64,000 nucleotides of DNA. It comes from UBA4742 sp963734965. Its GTDB lineage: Bacteria; Actinomycetota; Acidimicrobiia; Acidimicrobiales; Acidimicrobilacustridaceae. The notes below the pieces were generated by a model. The model made no database searches. It saw nothing but the letters and a program-made list of their open reading frames with translations, and had not been told where the DNA came from. The DNA is taken from contig CAVTJK010000004.1 of assembly GCA_963734965.1 (NCBI GenBank), forward strand, positions 1,488,001 to 1,552,000. The letters are read 5' to 3'. A program made the translations under genes and the position numbers. Shown piece after piece: positions 31,185 through 38,764 of this stretch (its first letter is position 1; each line of letters opens with the position of its first letter).

Positions 31185-32525
31185 GTGCACTTCGAGCGAC
31201 TCGTGATTGAGGCCGGCCACCGAACCTATGCGCTCGATCTCCACCGCCGCTTGACGGTGATCGCCGGCGTCGGCCACCTCGAGCGCGAGGGGCTGATCAC
31301 CGAGTTGATCGGTGGGCTGAGCGCCGGCCGATCTGGGGTCCACCTCGAGATCGCCTCCGACGCCGGTGAGCGCTACGCCATCTTCCGCCCCGCCGGCGGG
31401 CGCCACCGCGTGGTCGACATCGACCGCTCGGCCGACGTCACCGACGAGTTCACGACCCCCGAGGGCCTCGACGTGCTGCGTCGGGCGGGCGTCGATGCCA
31501 CCAACGCCCGCCGCCAGCTGTGCATGACCCCTGACGACCTGGCGACGCGCTCGCAGCTCGAGCACTACCTGGCGGCACTGGCCCGCATCGACCAAGGTCG
31601 GCTCTGGGATGTGGTCGCCAAGGTCGAGGACCGCGAGCGCCACCTGGCCGAGACGGCCCGCCAGGCGGGCTCGGATGCCGAGGACGCGGTGGCCTGCGCG
31701 GAGATCGAGCGGCGTCACCACGAGTTCGAACAAGCTCAGGTAGACAACGAGCGAGTGCGCTATCTCTCCTTCATCGGCGGGGCGGGTGGCGCACTCGTAG
31801 GTATGGCGGTGGCCGCGATCTACGGATTCTGGCTCGCGGTCCCGTTCCTGGCGGCGGCCATCGCCGCCACGGTCGCCTCGATCGTCTATTGGCGCCGCCT
31901 CGAACAGGCCCGCCAACGCGAAGAAGAGGCGCTCCACGCGGTCGGCGCGGCGTCCTATCTCACCTTCCAGATCCACCGGGTGAACGGACTGCTGGGCAAC
32001 GACCAGGCCCGACGAACGATGATGCTGGCCGCCGAGGAGCACCGCGCCGCGCTGGCCGAGTGGCGGGTCCTGGTCGGCGAGGTGCCCATCGGCTGGGCCG
32101 TCCAACACCGCATCGAGATCCGCGAGCAGGCCCGGCGGCTGCGCAGCTCGGTCGGTCCCCACAACTCGATGGCCCCGATGGTGCTGGGCGTCGAGGACAA
32201 CCGGGCCGAGCTGGCCCATGCGCTGCTGCAGCGCCTCCAGCAGCTCAAGACGCTCGGAGCTGGCGGCGAGAGCTTCCCGCTGCTGCTCGACGATGCGCTC
32301 ATCGAGGTCGATCCCGCCGTCAAGCCCGAGCTGCTCGAGCTGTTGACCAAGGCGTCGCTCGGCCAGCAGATCATCTACCTCACCGAGGACCCCGACGTGG
32401 CCTCGTGGGCCCGGGTCGAGGCCCTGACGGGGCACCTCACGATCATCGAGCCCGCGGCCGACGCGGCGTCGAGCGAGCGCGGTGCGCCGCTGCGCCGGCG
32501 TCGCTCGAACCACATCGCGGTGTAA
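31185..32525 (+). CDS. SMC/RecF-like protein with degenerate P-loop and membrane segments
   Basis: A 446-residue protein. The N-terminus (MHFERLVIEAGHRTYALDLH) and the following RLTVIAGVGHLEREGLITEL resemble the start of SbcC/RecF-type ATPases, but the Walker A GxxxxGK(S/T) is absent: the loop reads GVGHLERE (28-35). A middle section has charged helices flanking two hydrophobic segments at 193-236. The C-terminal LLLDDALIEVD (D369, D370) matches a Walker B with D-loop, followed by QQIIYLTEDP. I infer a membrane-bound, possibly non-hydrolysing SMC-like protein. GTG 31185 is chosen; a TTG upstream at 31125 is possible. It is the first plus-strand gene after the repeat array. Confidence 0.75.
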   Translation: MHFERLVIEAGHRTYALDLHRRLTVIAGVGHLEREGLITELIGGLSAGRSGVHLEIASDAGERYAIFRPAGGRHRVVDIDRSADVTDEFTTPEGLDVLRRAGVDATNARRQLCMTPDDLATRSQLEHYLAALARIDQGRLWDVVAKVEDRERHLAETARQAGSDAEDAVACAEIERRHHEFEQAQVDNERVRYLSFIGGAGGALVGMAVAAIYGFWLAVPFLAAAIAATVASIVYWRRLEQARQREEEALHAVGAASYLTFQIHRVNGLLGNDQARRTMMLAAEEHRAALAEWRVLVGEVPIGWAVQHRIEIREQARRLRSSVGPHNSMAPMVLGVEDNRAELAHALLQRLQQLKTLGAGGESFPLLLDDALIEVDPAVKPELLELLTKASLGQQIIYLTEDPDVASWARVEALTGHLTIIEPAADAASSERGAPLRRRRSNHIAV

Positions 32526-32562
32526 CCGAAGAATCGCCTGACCACAGCGAGGCCCACGCCCA

Positions 32563-32605
32563 GGTCGGGTCACCAAGCACCCCTGCGGTACTCGGTGACC
32601 CGATC
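32563..32605 (+). terminator. hairpin terminator after the SMC-like gene
   Basis: A 12-bp stem GGTCGGGTCACC/GGTGACCCGATC with one G-U pair and a 19-nt loop, followed by a second hairpin GACCGGG/CCCGGTC. No U-tract. It lies 38 nt past the stop, in the 183-nt gap before the acetyltransferase gene. Confidence 0.55.
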
Positions 32606-32708
32606 TGACCGGGCGGAGCATCCCGGTCCGAGGCGCGCGTGCGGAGGCAGCCGGGTGGGTGCTCGCTACCCAGCGGCGGCGATCGACGGCTCAACTACCT
32701 TTCTCGGC

Positions 32709-33194
32709 GTGGAGATCCGACTTGCTCGCCGCGACGACGCCGAGGCCATCCGCCAGATCTACAACCTCGAGGTGTCGACCTCGACGGTGACCTTCGACCT
32801 CGTGCCTCGCACGCTGGGCGACCAGATCAGCTGGCTCGAGGCCCGGTCGGGCGCCCACGCCGTCATCGTCGCCGAGGACGCGGGCGAGGTGGTCGGCTTC
32901 GCGTCGTTGTCGCCGTTCCGCGACCGGCCCGCCTACAACTCCACCGTCGAGGAGTCCGTCTATGTCCGATCCGACCAGCGCGGGAGCGGTGTCGGCGCCC
33001 AACTGCTGACCGAGCTGATGTCGCTGGCGGCCCAGCACGGGTTCCACACGGTGATCGCTCGGATCGTCGGCGGCCACGATGCGTCGATCGGCCTCCACCG
33101 CCAAGTGGGTTTCGATGAGGTGGGCACCGAGCGCGAGGTCGGCCGCAAGTTCGGCAAGTGGCTCGACGTCGTGGTCATGCAGCGGATGCTCTAG
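32709..33194 (+). CDS. GNAT-family N-acetyltransferase (phosphinothricin acetyltransferase-like)
   Basis: A 161-residue acetyl-CoA-dependent N-acetyltransferase. It has IRLARRDDAEAIRQIYNLEV at the start, FDLVPRTLGDQISWL, VVGFASLSPFRDRPAYNSTV, the acetyl-CoA loop DQRGSGVGAQLL, and the family ending EVGRKFGKWLDVVVMQ typical of PAT/bar-like enzymes. The real substrate may be another amine such as an amino-acid analogue. GTG 32709 lies 7 nt after TACCTT (32696-32701), so it is probably leaderless. It is followed after 7 nt by a P-loop kinase gene. Confidence 0.85.
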   Translation: MEIRLARRDDAEAIRQIYNLEVSTSTVTFDLVPRTLGDQISWLEARSGAHAVIVAEDAGEVVGFASLSPFRDRPAYNSTVEESVYVRSDQRGSGVGAQLLTELMSLAAQHGFHTVIARIVGGHDASIGLHRQVGFDEVGTEREVGRKFGKWLDVVVMQRML

Positions 33195-33201
33195 AGTGGC
33201 G

Positions 33202-33741
33202 ATGGCGCCTGCGCCCGTCGTCGTCGTCGGCGGGATCCCCGGCAGCGGCAAGACCACGCTCGCCCGCGCCCTGGGACGGGAGCTGGATCTCCCGTTGATC
33301 TCGAAGGACACGATCAAAGAGGCGTTCTTCGACAGCATCGGAACGGGTGATCTCGAGTGGTCCCAGCGCCTGGGGCGAGCGGCGCACGTGGTCATGTACG
33401 CGCTGGTGGCCGACATGGCCGCCGTGATCGTCGAGTCGCACTTCTGGCCGGGGGTCTCGGAACCGGACCTCGTCGCCCTGGGTCGCCCCCTCGTGCAGAT
33501 CTGCTGCCGTTGCCCCGTCGACGTAGCCGTCGAGCGCTACCGGCTACGAGCGACCTCGCCCGATCGTCACCCCGGCCACCGACCCGAGCACCAGGACGAC
33601 GAGGCGACGGCGCGCTGGCGCAACGTCGATCCTCGACCGCTCGACCTGCCCGGCCCGTTGGTCGAGGTCGACACGACGAGGCCCGTCGACATCGCCGCGC
33701 TGGGCGCTCAGGTCCGGGCGCTCGGACTGCTCCCTCGCTGA
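33202..33741 (+). CDS. small P-loop (AAA_33-type) kinase
   Basis: A 179-residue nucleotide-binding protein with Walker A GIPGSGKT at 11-18 after a beta strand (APVVVVGG). PLISKDTIKEAFFD follows, typical of zeta toxin/chloramphenicol phosphotransferase-like kinases in the AAA_33 group. The rest (VIVESHFWPG, QICCRCPVDVAVERYR) fits the same fold. The phosphate acceptor is unknown. ATG 33202 is taken; GTG 33196 is equally possible. It is coupled to the acetyltransferase gene upstream. Confidence 0.8.
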   Translation: MAPAPVVVVGGIPGSGKTTLARALGRELDLPLISKDTIKEAFFDSIGTGDLEWSQRLGRAAHVVMYALVADMAAVIVESHFWPGVSEPDLVALGRPLVQICCRCPVDVAVERYRLRATSPDRHPGHRPEHQDDEATARWRNVDPRPLDLPGPLVEVDTTRPVDIAALGAQVRALGLLPR

Positions 33742-33797
33742 CGGCCCGCCAACGTTTTCCAGGCGCTGCCTCGCAGCCACTAACGTGTCCGGGTTCT

Positions 33798-33879
33798 GGG
33801 TCGGTGCCCGAGTGGCCAAAGGGAACGGGCTGTAAACCCGTCGGCATAGCCTACGGTGGTTCAAATCCACCCCGGCCCA
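33798..33879 (+). tRNA. tRNA-Tyr (GTA)
   Basis: An 82-nt class II tRNA. Acceptor GGGTCGG/CCGGCCC (one U-G pair), anticodon loop CTGTAAA giving GTA, a long variable arm (CGGCATAGCCTACG region) and T-arm GGTTCAAATCC. CCA is not encoded. It stands alone, and a repeat array starts at its 3' end. Confidence 0.95.
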
Positions 33880-34190
33880 CTTGCTGTGTCCTCCGGTCGG
33901 CGGAGCCTCCCTTCGGACGGCTTCGCCATCCGGGGGCCATCACATCCGCGGCTTCACTCCGTTCCGCCGCCCTCGCCCACTTGCTGTGTCCTCCGGTCGG
34001 CGGAGCCGAGTTGCTTGGCTCTCCGGTCGGCGGGGCCTCCCTGCGAGCGCTTCGCCATCCGGGTGTCAACTCACCCGCGGCTCCGCCCTGGCGGACTGCG
34101 CCACCTCGACCCGACCATTGCTTGGCTCTCCGGTCGGCGAGGCCTCCCTCCGAGCGCTTCGCCATCTGGGTGTCGCCACACCAACGAAGC
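33880..34190. repeat. diverged array of about 100-bp repeats after tRNA-Tyr
   Basis: Three and a half units starting near 33880, 33980 (truncated after 31 bp), 34011 and 34118. Each opens with TTGCT-GTGTC or TTGCTTGGCTC and CCGGTCGGCG, then CCTCCCT, GCTTCGCCATC and GGGTGTC. They belong to the family at 30743-31034. The stretch 33880-34241 holds no gene that I can support. Confidence 0.8.
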
Positions 34191-34241
34191 GTGGGTCGGG
34201 CTCATCGTCGTGACGCGTGCGCCGCGGATATTGTGCGCGGC

Positions 34242-34730
34242 ATGCCTACTTTCGACGTCGTCTCCGAGATCGATCGCCAGGAGATCCGCAACGCAGTCGA
34301 CCAGGCCGCACGCGAGCTGAACACGCGCTACGACTTCAAGGGCACGGGATCGAACGTCGAGCTGAACGACGATTCGATCGAGCTCAAGTCGGTCAGCGAG
34401 GATCGCATCAACGCCGTGCGTCAGGTCCTCGAGGAGAAGCTGGTGCGGCGCAAGGTCTCGCTCAAGGCCGTGACCTACGGCAAGGTCGAGGATGCCGCCG
34501 GCGGCACCGTCCGCCAGACGGCGACACTCAACGCCGGGATCTCGAGCGACAACGCCAAGAAGATCAACATCTACATCAAGGGACTGGGGCTGAAGGGCAT
34601 CCAGTCCCAGACCCAGGGCGACCAGCTACGGGTCACCGGCAAGAAGCGCGACGACCTCCAGCACGTGATCTCCGAGCTCAAGGACCACGACTTCGGCATC
34701 CCCCTGCAGTTCAACAACTTCCGCGACTGA
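34242..34730 (+). CDS. YajQ family nucleotide-binding protein
   Basis: A 162-residue protein of the YajQ (UPF0234) family, members of which bind cyclic di-GMP in some bacteria. It has MPTFDVVSEIDRQEIRNAVD at the start, ELNTRYDFKGTGSNVEL, KKINIYIKGLGLKGIQSQTQ and the end DFGIPLQFNNFRD. ATG 34242 lies 7 nt after TATTGT (34229-34234), so it is probably leaderless. The end of a hairpin repeat abuts its stop. Confidence 0.93.
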   Translation: MPTFDVVSEIDRQEIRNAVDQAARELNTRYDFKGTGSNVELNDDSIELKSVSEDRINAVRQVLEEKLVRRKVSLKAVTYGKVEDAAGGTVRQTATLNAGISSDNAKKINIYIKGLGLKGIQSQTQGDQLRVTGKKRDDLQHVISELKDHDFGIPLQFNNFRD

Positions 34731-34747
34731 CCTCGGTGACAGGACCC
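34731..34747. repeat. remnant of the dispersed hairpin repeat
   Basis: CCTCGGTGACAGGACCC matches the 3' end of the hairpin repeats at 9046, 23313 and 26227. It begins right after the YajQ stop, between convergent genes. Confidence 0.7.
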
Positions 34748-34754
34748 GACCCGG

Positions 34755-35255
34755 CTACTCGTAGTAGCCCGAGTGGATGTACACGCAGGGCACGCCTTCG
34801 CTGTGGAACATGTCGTAGTTGCGGCGGTCGTCCTCGAAAGCCAGGCGGAGGTCGAACCCGTAGTGGCGGAGCTCGGACACGGTGCGACGCTTGAATTCTC
34901 GTGACGCGTCGTAGTCCCCGTAGTCGCGCATGATCAACAGGTCCCACCGCAGCTGGTAGCGATCGAGCCAACCCAGCGTCTGGCGCTGGACCCGGATCGG
35001 ACGCGCCGTCAACAACACGATGCGATGGTCGGGCCCGATCACCTCGAGCAACCGGGCGACCTCGTCGATTAACGGGTCGTCGCCGCAGGCCTCGAAGAAC
35101 GCCTCCCAGTCGCGGAAGGGCCGCTCGAGGTAGTGCTGGCGTCCGACGGCATCCGACAGCACCCCGTCGAGATCGAACACGACCGCCGGTCCGGGATCGG
35201 TGCGCCCCGCGCGCCACTGCCAGTTGTCGGGATCGTAGGAGGAGATGGCCACCAT
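34755..35255 (-). CDS. HAD-superfamily phosphatase (polynucleotide kinase 3'-phosphatase-like)
   Basis: A 166-residue protein with the HAD motif I VVFDLDGVLSD (D28, D30). It has a motif II region IVLLTARPIRVQRQTLGWL and a C-terminal motif AFEDDRRNYDMF (acidic motif IV). This arrangement resembles the phosphatase half of T4 Pnk-like proteins and other small HAD phosphatases; the substrate is unknown. It is the last gene of an acs, membrane protein, HAD run on the minus strand and is separated by 4 nt from its upstream neighbour. Confidence 0.8.
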   Translation of the reverse strand: MVAISSYDPDNWQWRAGRTDPGPAVVFDLDGVLSDAVGRQHYLERPFRDWEAFFEACGDDPLIDEVARLLEVIGPDHRIVLLTARPIRVQRQTLGWLDRYQLRWDLLIMRDYGDYDASREFKRRTVSELRHYGFDLRLAFEDDRRNYDMFHSEGVPCVYIHSGYYE

Positions 35256-35259
35256 CAGA

Positions 35260-35874
35260 TCACTCGTCGGAGTCGATGGCGAGCCGGTGGACGATCGTGC
35301 CGTAGGCCCGCCTCGACACCCACAGCTGGTCGTCGGCCACCTGGACCTTGAGCCAGCGCCGATCCCGGTAGGCCAGCAGTTCCAACTGCTTCGGTCCTCG
35401 GCTCAGGGGTTCGAGCTGACCGCGACGCGACGACAGCACGACCAGCTCGGTCGGAAGCTCGGCGACGACCCGGGTCTGGTTGACGACACGCATGAGCAAC
35501 AGGATCGACGCCGCCATCACGGCCAGCGCGACGAGCAGGAGCGCCGGCTGGTGCACGGCGGTGCCGATGGCCACGATCACGATGGCTGGGAGCGCCCCGG
35601 CGATGGTCACGGCGTTGGGCGACAAGCCAGTCGTGCCTGAGAAGGCCGAGCGGACCTTGGCCTTCGGGATGGCATCGGTCGCCTGGGAGACCAGGCGATC
35701 GACCGCCTTCACGTTGACATCGGCACGCGGCGACCGGGGCGCCTTGGCCTCGGCGGCCTTGGCCGAGGTCGACGAGGCACGGCGCGCCGACGTCGAGCCT
35801 GAGCTCTTGGGGGTCACCCGGCCACTTCCACCGGAACGCTGGCGCGATTGGCTCTTCGATCGCTTCGACGACAC
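35260..35874 (-). CDS. membrane protein of unknown function
   Basis: A 204-residue protein. The N-terminal 75 residues are Ser/Arg/Ala/Lys-rich and disordered (SSKRSKSQSRQRSGGSG, SARRASSTSAKAAEAKAPR). Two membrane segments follow (AVTIAGALPAIVIVAIGTAV and ALLLVALAVMAASILLLM), then a cytosolic beta-rich C-terminal domain (ELVVLSSRRGQLEPLSRGPK, WLKVQVADDQLWVSR). I do not recognise the family. GTG 35874 directly follows the acs stop; an upstream in-frame start would overlap acs. Confidence 0.65.
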   Translation of the reverse strand: MSSKRSKSQSRQRSGGSGRVTPKSSGSTSARRASSTSAKAAEAKAPRSPRADVNVKAVDRLVSQATDAIPKAKVRSAFSGTTGLSPNAVTIAGALPAIVIVAIGTAVHQPALLLVALAVMAASILLLMRVVNQTRVVAELPTELVVLSSRRGQLEPLSRGPKQLELLAYRDRRWLKVQVADDQLWVSRRAYGTIVHRLAIDSDE

Positions 35875-35881
35875 GCCCGCT

Positions 35882-37861
35882 TCAGTCCTCCGGTGGAGAT
35901 TCGGCGGCGCGCCGACGGATGTCGTCGACCACCGAGGCATCGGCGAGGGTCGTGGTGTCGCCGAGGACCCGACCCTCGGCCACGTCCCGGAGCAACCGGC
36001 GCATGATCTTGCCGCTGCGGGTCTTCGGCAGGTCGGGGACGATGAGCACGGCCTTCGGCCGGGCCGTGGGGCCGATCTTCTGGGCCACGTGCTGGCGGAT
36101 CTCCTCGATCAGCTCGGGCGTTGCGTCGAACGATCCGCGGAGGATGACGTAGCCGATGATGGCCTGTCCGGTCGTGTCGTCGGTGGCGCCGACGACGGCG
36201 GCCTCGGCCACGGCGGGATGGTCGACCAGCGCCGATTCGACCTCGGTGGTCGAGACCCGGTGACCCGAGACGTTCATCACGTCATCGACCCGACCTAACA
36301 GCCAGAAGTAGCCCTCCTCGTCGATCTTGCATCCGTCGCCGGCGAAGTACCTCCCCTCGTACTCGCTCCAGTAGGTGTCTCGGTAGCGCTCGGGGTCGCC
36401 CCAGATGCCGCGCAGCATCGATGGCCAGGGCTTGGTGATGGTCAGATAGCCGCCGCCCTTGGTGATCGGCGCGCCGGCGTCGTCGACCACCTCGACCGAG
36501 ATGCCCGGCATCGGGAAGGTGGCCGAGCCAGGTTTGGTCGTGATCACTCCCGGGAGCGGCGTGATCATGTGGGCGCCGGTCTCGGTCTGCCACCACGTGT
36601 CCACGATCGGGCAGCGTCCACCCCCGATGTGGGTGTGGTACCACATCCACGCCTCAGGATTGATGGGCTCGCCGACCGTGCCGAGCACACGGAGGCTCGA
36701 AAGGTCGTGGGCCGCCGGCTCGTCGTCACCCCACTTCATGAACGTGCGGATGGCCGTCGGCGCCGTGTACATCTGGGTCACGCCATAGGTCTCGACGATC
36801 GACCACAACCGGTCGCGTCCAGGGGTGTCGGGCGTGCCCTCATAGATGACCGAAGTGGCCCCGTTCGTGAGCGGACCGTAGACGATGTAGCTGTGACCGG
36901 TCACCCAACCGATGTCGGCCGCGCACCAGTACACGTCCTCGTCGGGATGCAGATCGAACACGTACTTGTGGCTGAAGGCGACCTGCGTGAGGTAGCCGCC
37001 GGTCGTGTGCATGATCCCTTTGGGCTTGGCCGTCGTCCCCGATGTGTAGAGCAGGTACAGGAGGTCCTCGCTGTCCATGTGCTCGGGCGGGCAGTCGTCG
37101 GAAGCGCCGGCCATGAGCTCGTGGTACCAGTGGTCGCGCCCCGCGACCATGGCCACCTCGGTGCCGGCCGGCGACTCGGGATGACCCGTGACGCGCTGCA
37201 CGACCACCACCGCGGTCACCGATGGCGTCGAACCGACGGCCTGGTCGACGGCCGGCTTGAGCAGCGCCGGCGCGCCACGGCGAAAGCCGCCGTCGGCGGT
37301 CACGATCACCTTGGCTTCGGCGTCGTTGACCCGGTCGATGATCGAGTCGGGCGAGAACCCGCCGAAGATGCACGAGTGGGCGGCCCCGATCCGCGTGCAG
37401 GCCAGCATCGCGATCGGGAGCTCGGGGATCATCGGCATGTAGATCCCGACTCGATCGCCGCGTGCGACACCCAGCGAGCGCAACACGTTGGCGAAGCGAC
37501 AGACCTCGGCGTGGAGGTCGGCGTAGGTGATGGTGCGGGTGTCGCCCGGCTCGCCTTCCCAGTGGTACGCGATCTTGTCGCCGCGACCGGCCTCGACGTG
37601 GCGATCCAGGCAGTTGTACGAGACGTTGAGCGTGCCACCTACGAACCATTGGGCGAAGGGCAGGTCCCAGATCAGCGGCTCATCGAAGTCCTTGAACCAG
37701 CTCACCAGCTCGCGGGCCTGACGGGCCCAAAAGGCCACATAGTCGGCGTCGGCCTCGTCGTAGAGCGAGCGATCGGAGACCAGGGCCCGGCTGCGAAACG
37801 CGTCCGACGGCGGAAAGGTCCGGCTCTCGATCAGGTAGTCCTCGATGGTCGGCTCGGCCAT
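35882..37861 (-). CDS. acs: acetyl-CoA synthetase
   Basis: An AMP-forming acetate-CoA ligase, 659 residues, the family length. It has the ACAS N-terminal region (DADYVAFWARQARELVSW), the AMP-binding loop YTSGTTAKPKG (TTA where STG is usual), EGTPDTPGRDRLW, the adenylation block DTWWQTETGAHMI and the C-terminal GRVDDVMNVSGHRVSTTEVE. The acetylation-site lysine K618 is in PKTRSGKIMRR. ATG 37861 follows GAGGGGGAT, and a TAGGCT -10 box lies about 40 nt upstream. The enzyme feeds acetate into central metabolism. Confidence 0.96.
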   Translation of the reverse strand: MAEPTIEDYLIESRTFPPSDAFRSRALVSDRSLYDEADADYVAFWARQARELVSWFKDFDEPLIWDLPFAQWFVGGTLNVSYNCLDRHVEAGRGDKIAYHWEGEPGDTRTITYADLHAEVCRFANVLRSLGVARGDRVGIYMPMIPELPIAMLACTRIGAAHSCIFGGFSPDSIIDRVNDAEAKVIVTADGGFRRGAPALLKPAVDQAVGSTPSVTAVVVVQRVTGHPESPAGTEVAMVAGRDHWYHELMAGASDDCPPEHMDSEDLLYLLYTSGTTAKPKGIMHTTGGYLTQVAFSHKYVFDLHPDEDVYWCAADIGWVTGHSYIVYGPLTNGATSVIYEGTPDTPGRDRLWSIVETYGVTQMYTAPTAIRTFMKWGDDEPAAHDLSSLRVLGTVGEPINPEAWMWYHTHIGGGRCPIVDTWWQTETGAHMITPLPGVITTKPGSATFPMPGISVEVVDDAGAPITKGGGYLTITKPWPSMLRGIWGDPERYRDTYWSEYEGRYFAGDGCKIDEEGYFWLLGRVDDVMNVSGHRVSTTEVESALVDHPAVAEAAVVGATDDTTGQAIIGYVILRGSFDATPELIEEIRQHVAQKIGPTARPKAVLIVPDLPKTRSGKIMRRLLRDVAEGRVLGDTTTLADASVVDDIRRRAAESPPED

Positions 37862-37920
37862 GGCCTGCGATCCCCCTCGGTCGGCTGAGGTACCGGGCGA
37901 GCCTACCGCCACCCTCGACC

Positions 37921-37962
37921 CCCTTCGCCGGCCGCGATCTCACGCGAGATCGGGACGAAGGG
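37921..37962 (-). terminator. hairpin after the TetR gene
   Basis: Nested stems CCCTTCG/CGAAGGG (outer) and CGATCTC/GAGATCG (inner, 4-nt loop) lie 7 nt past the tetR stop and upstream of the acs promoter region. Confidence 0.5.
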
Positions 37963-37968
37963 AACGGA

Positions 37969-38616
37969 TCAGGCGTGGTCGACGGGGGACGCCGCGAGCA
38001 TGGCCGAGAGCCCCTCGATCATCAGGTCGATGTTTCGATCGAATTCGACGTCCCAGTCGCGGGCCACGAGCTCGAGGCCCAACGCGACCGACGGTGCGTG
38101 CTCGGGCTCGCTCCACGACTCGTAGTCGGTCTGGCGCCCGGCTTGGCGGATGACGTGGCGACCCACGTCGATCTGGGCGTAGCCCAGGATGAACGAGGCC
38201 ACGAAGACGAAGGCATCGACCGATCGGTCCGCGCCGAAGCCGGCATCGCGGAGGATCTCGTGGATCGACGCGATGGCCATGAAGCCGTTGGGGCTCATCC
38301 GACGCGAGCTGAACATCGGAAGCACGCCCGGATGGCAGAGGCTGACCTTGCGGAACTCGTGGGACAGGAGTCGCAGCCGGACCTGCCAGGCCGCGGTCGG
38401 GTCAGGCTCGACGACGGTGCGCAGCACCGAGTCGAGCACCCCATCGAGCACGTCGTCCTTGTTGTCGACGTGGTTGTAGAGCGACATGGCCTCGACGCCG
38501 AGAGCGGCCCCCAGCTTGCGCATGCTGAGCCCCTCGAGACCGTTCTGGTCCACGAGCTCGACGGCGGCGGTGATGATCCGCTCGCGGGTCAATGGCACTC
38601 GGTCCGTCGTCGACAT
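37969..38616 (-). CDS. TetR-family transcriptional regulator
   Basis: A 215-residue repressor-type protein. The N-terminal HTH reads RERIITAAVELVDQNGLEGL and SMRKLGAALGVEAMSLYNHV, the second being the recognition helix with the SLYNHV pattern common to TetR proteins with a TetR_C_1 ligand domain. The C-terminal part is helical and holds no further motif. ATG 38616 lies 7 nt after TAGACT, so it is probably leaderless, and the -10 box lies inside an inverted repeat. Targets are unknown; acs downstream and its own gene are the obvious candidates. Confidence 0.9.
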   Translation of the reverse strand: MSTTDRVPLTRERIITAAVELVDQNGLEGLSMRKLGAALGVEAMSLYNHVDNKDDVLDGVLDSVLRTVVEPDPTAAWQVRLRLLSHEFRKVSLCHPGVLPMFSSRRMSPNGFMAIASIHEILRDAGFGADRSVDAFVFVASFILGYAQIDVGRHVIRQAGRQTDYESWSEPEHAPSVALGLELVARDWDVEFDRNIDLMIEGLSAMLAASPVDHA

Positions 38617-38620
38617 GCAT

Positions 38621-38637
38621 TTCAGTCTAGTGCTGAA
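38621..38637 (-). promoter_or_regulatory. -10 box within an inverted repeat (tetR autoregulation site)
   Basis: TTCAGTCTAGTGCTGAA has 5-bp half-sites TTCAG/CTGAA. The minus-strand -10 TAGACT (38629-38624) lies in the middle, 7 nt before ATG 38616. A TetR dimer here would block its own transcription. Confidence 0.5.
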
Positions 38638-38764
38638 GGTTCACCGGGTCCTTTTGGGGCGGAAAACTCGCCCGTATGAGACAGAGTCCGATGTATGCCT
38701 CATCGACATGGACGCGAAATGGATCCGCTTGATTCACCCGTGATCGCCGAGTCGACCCCGCGGA

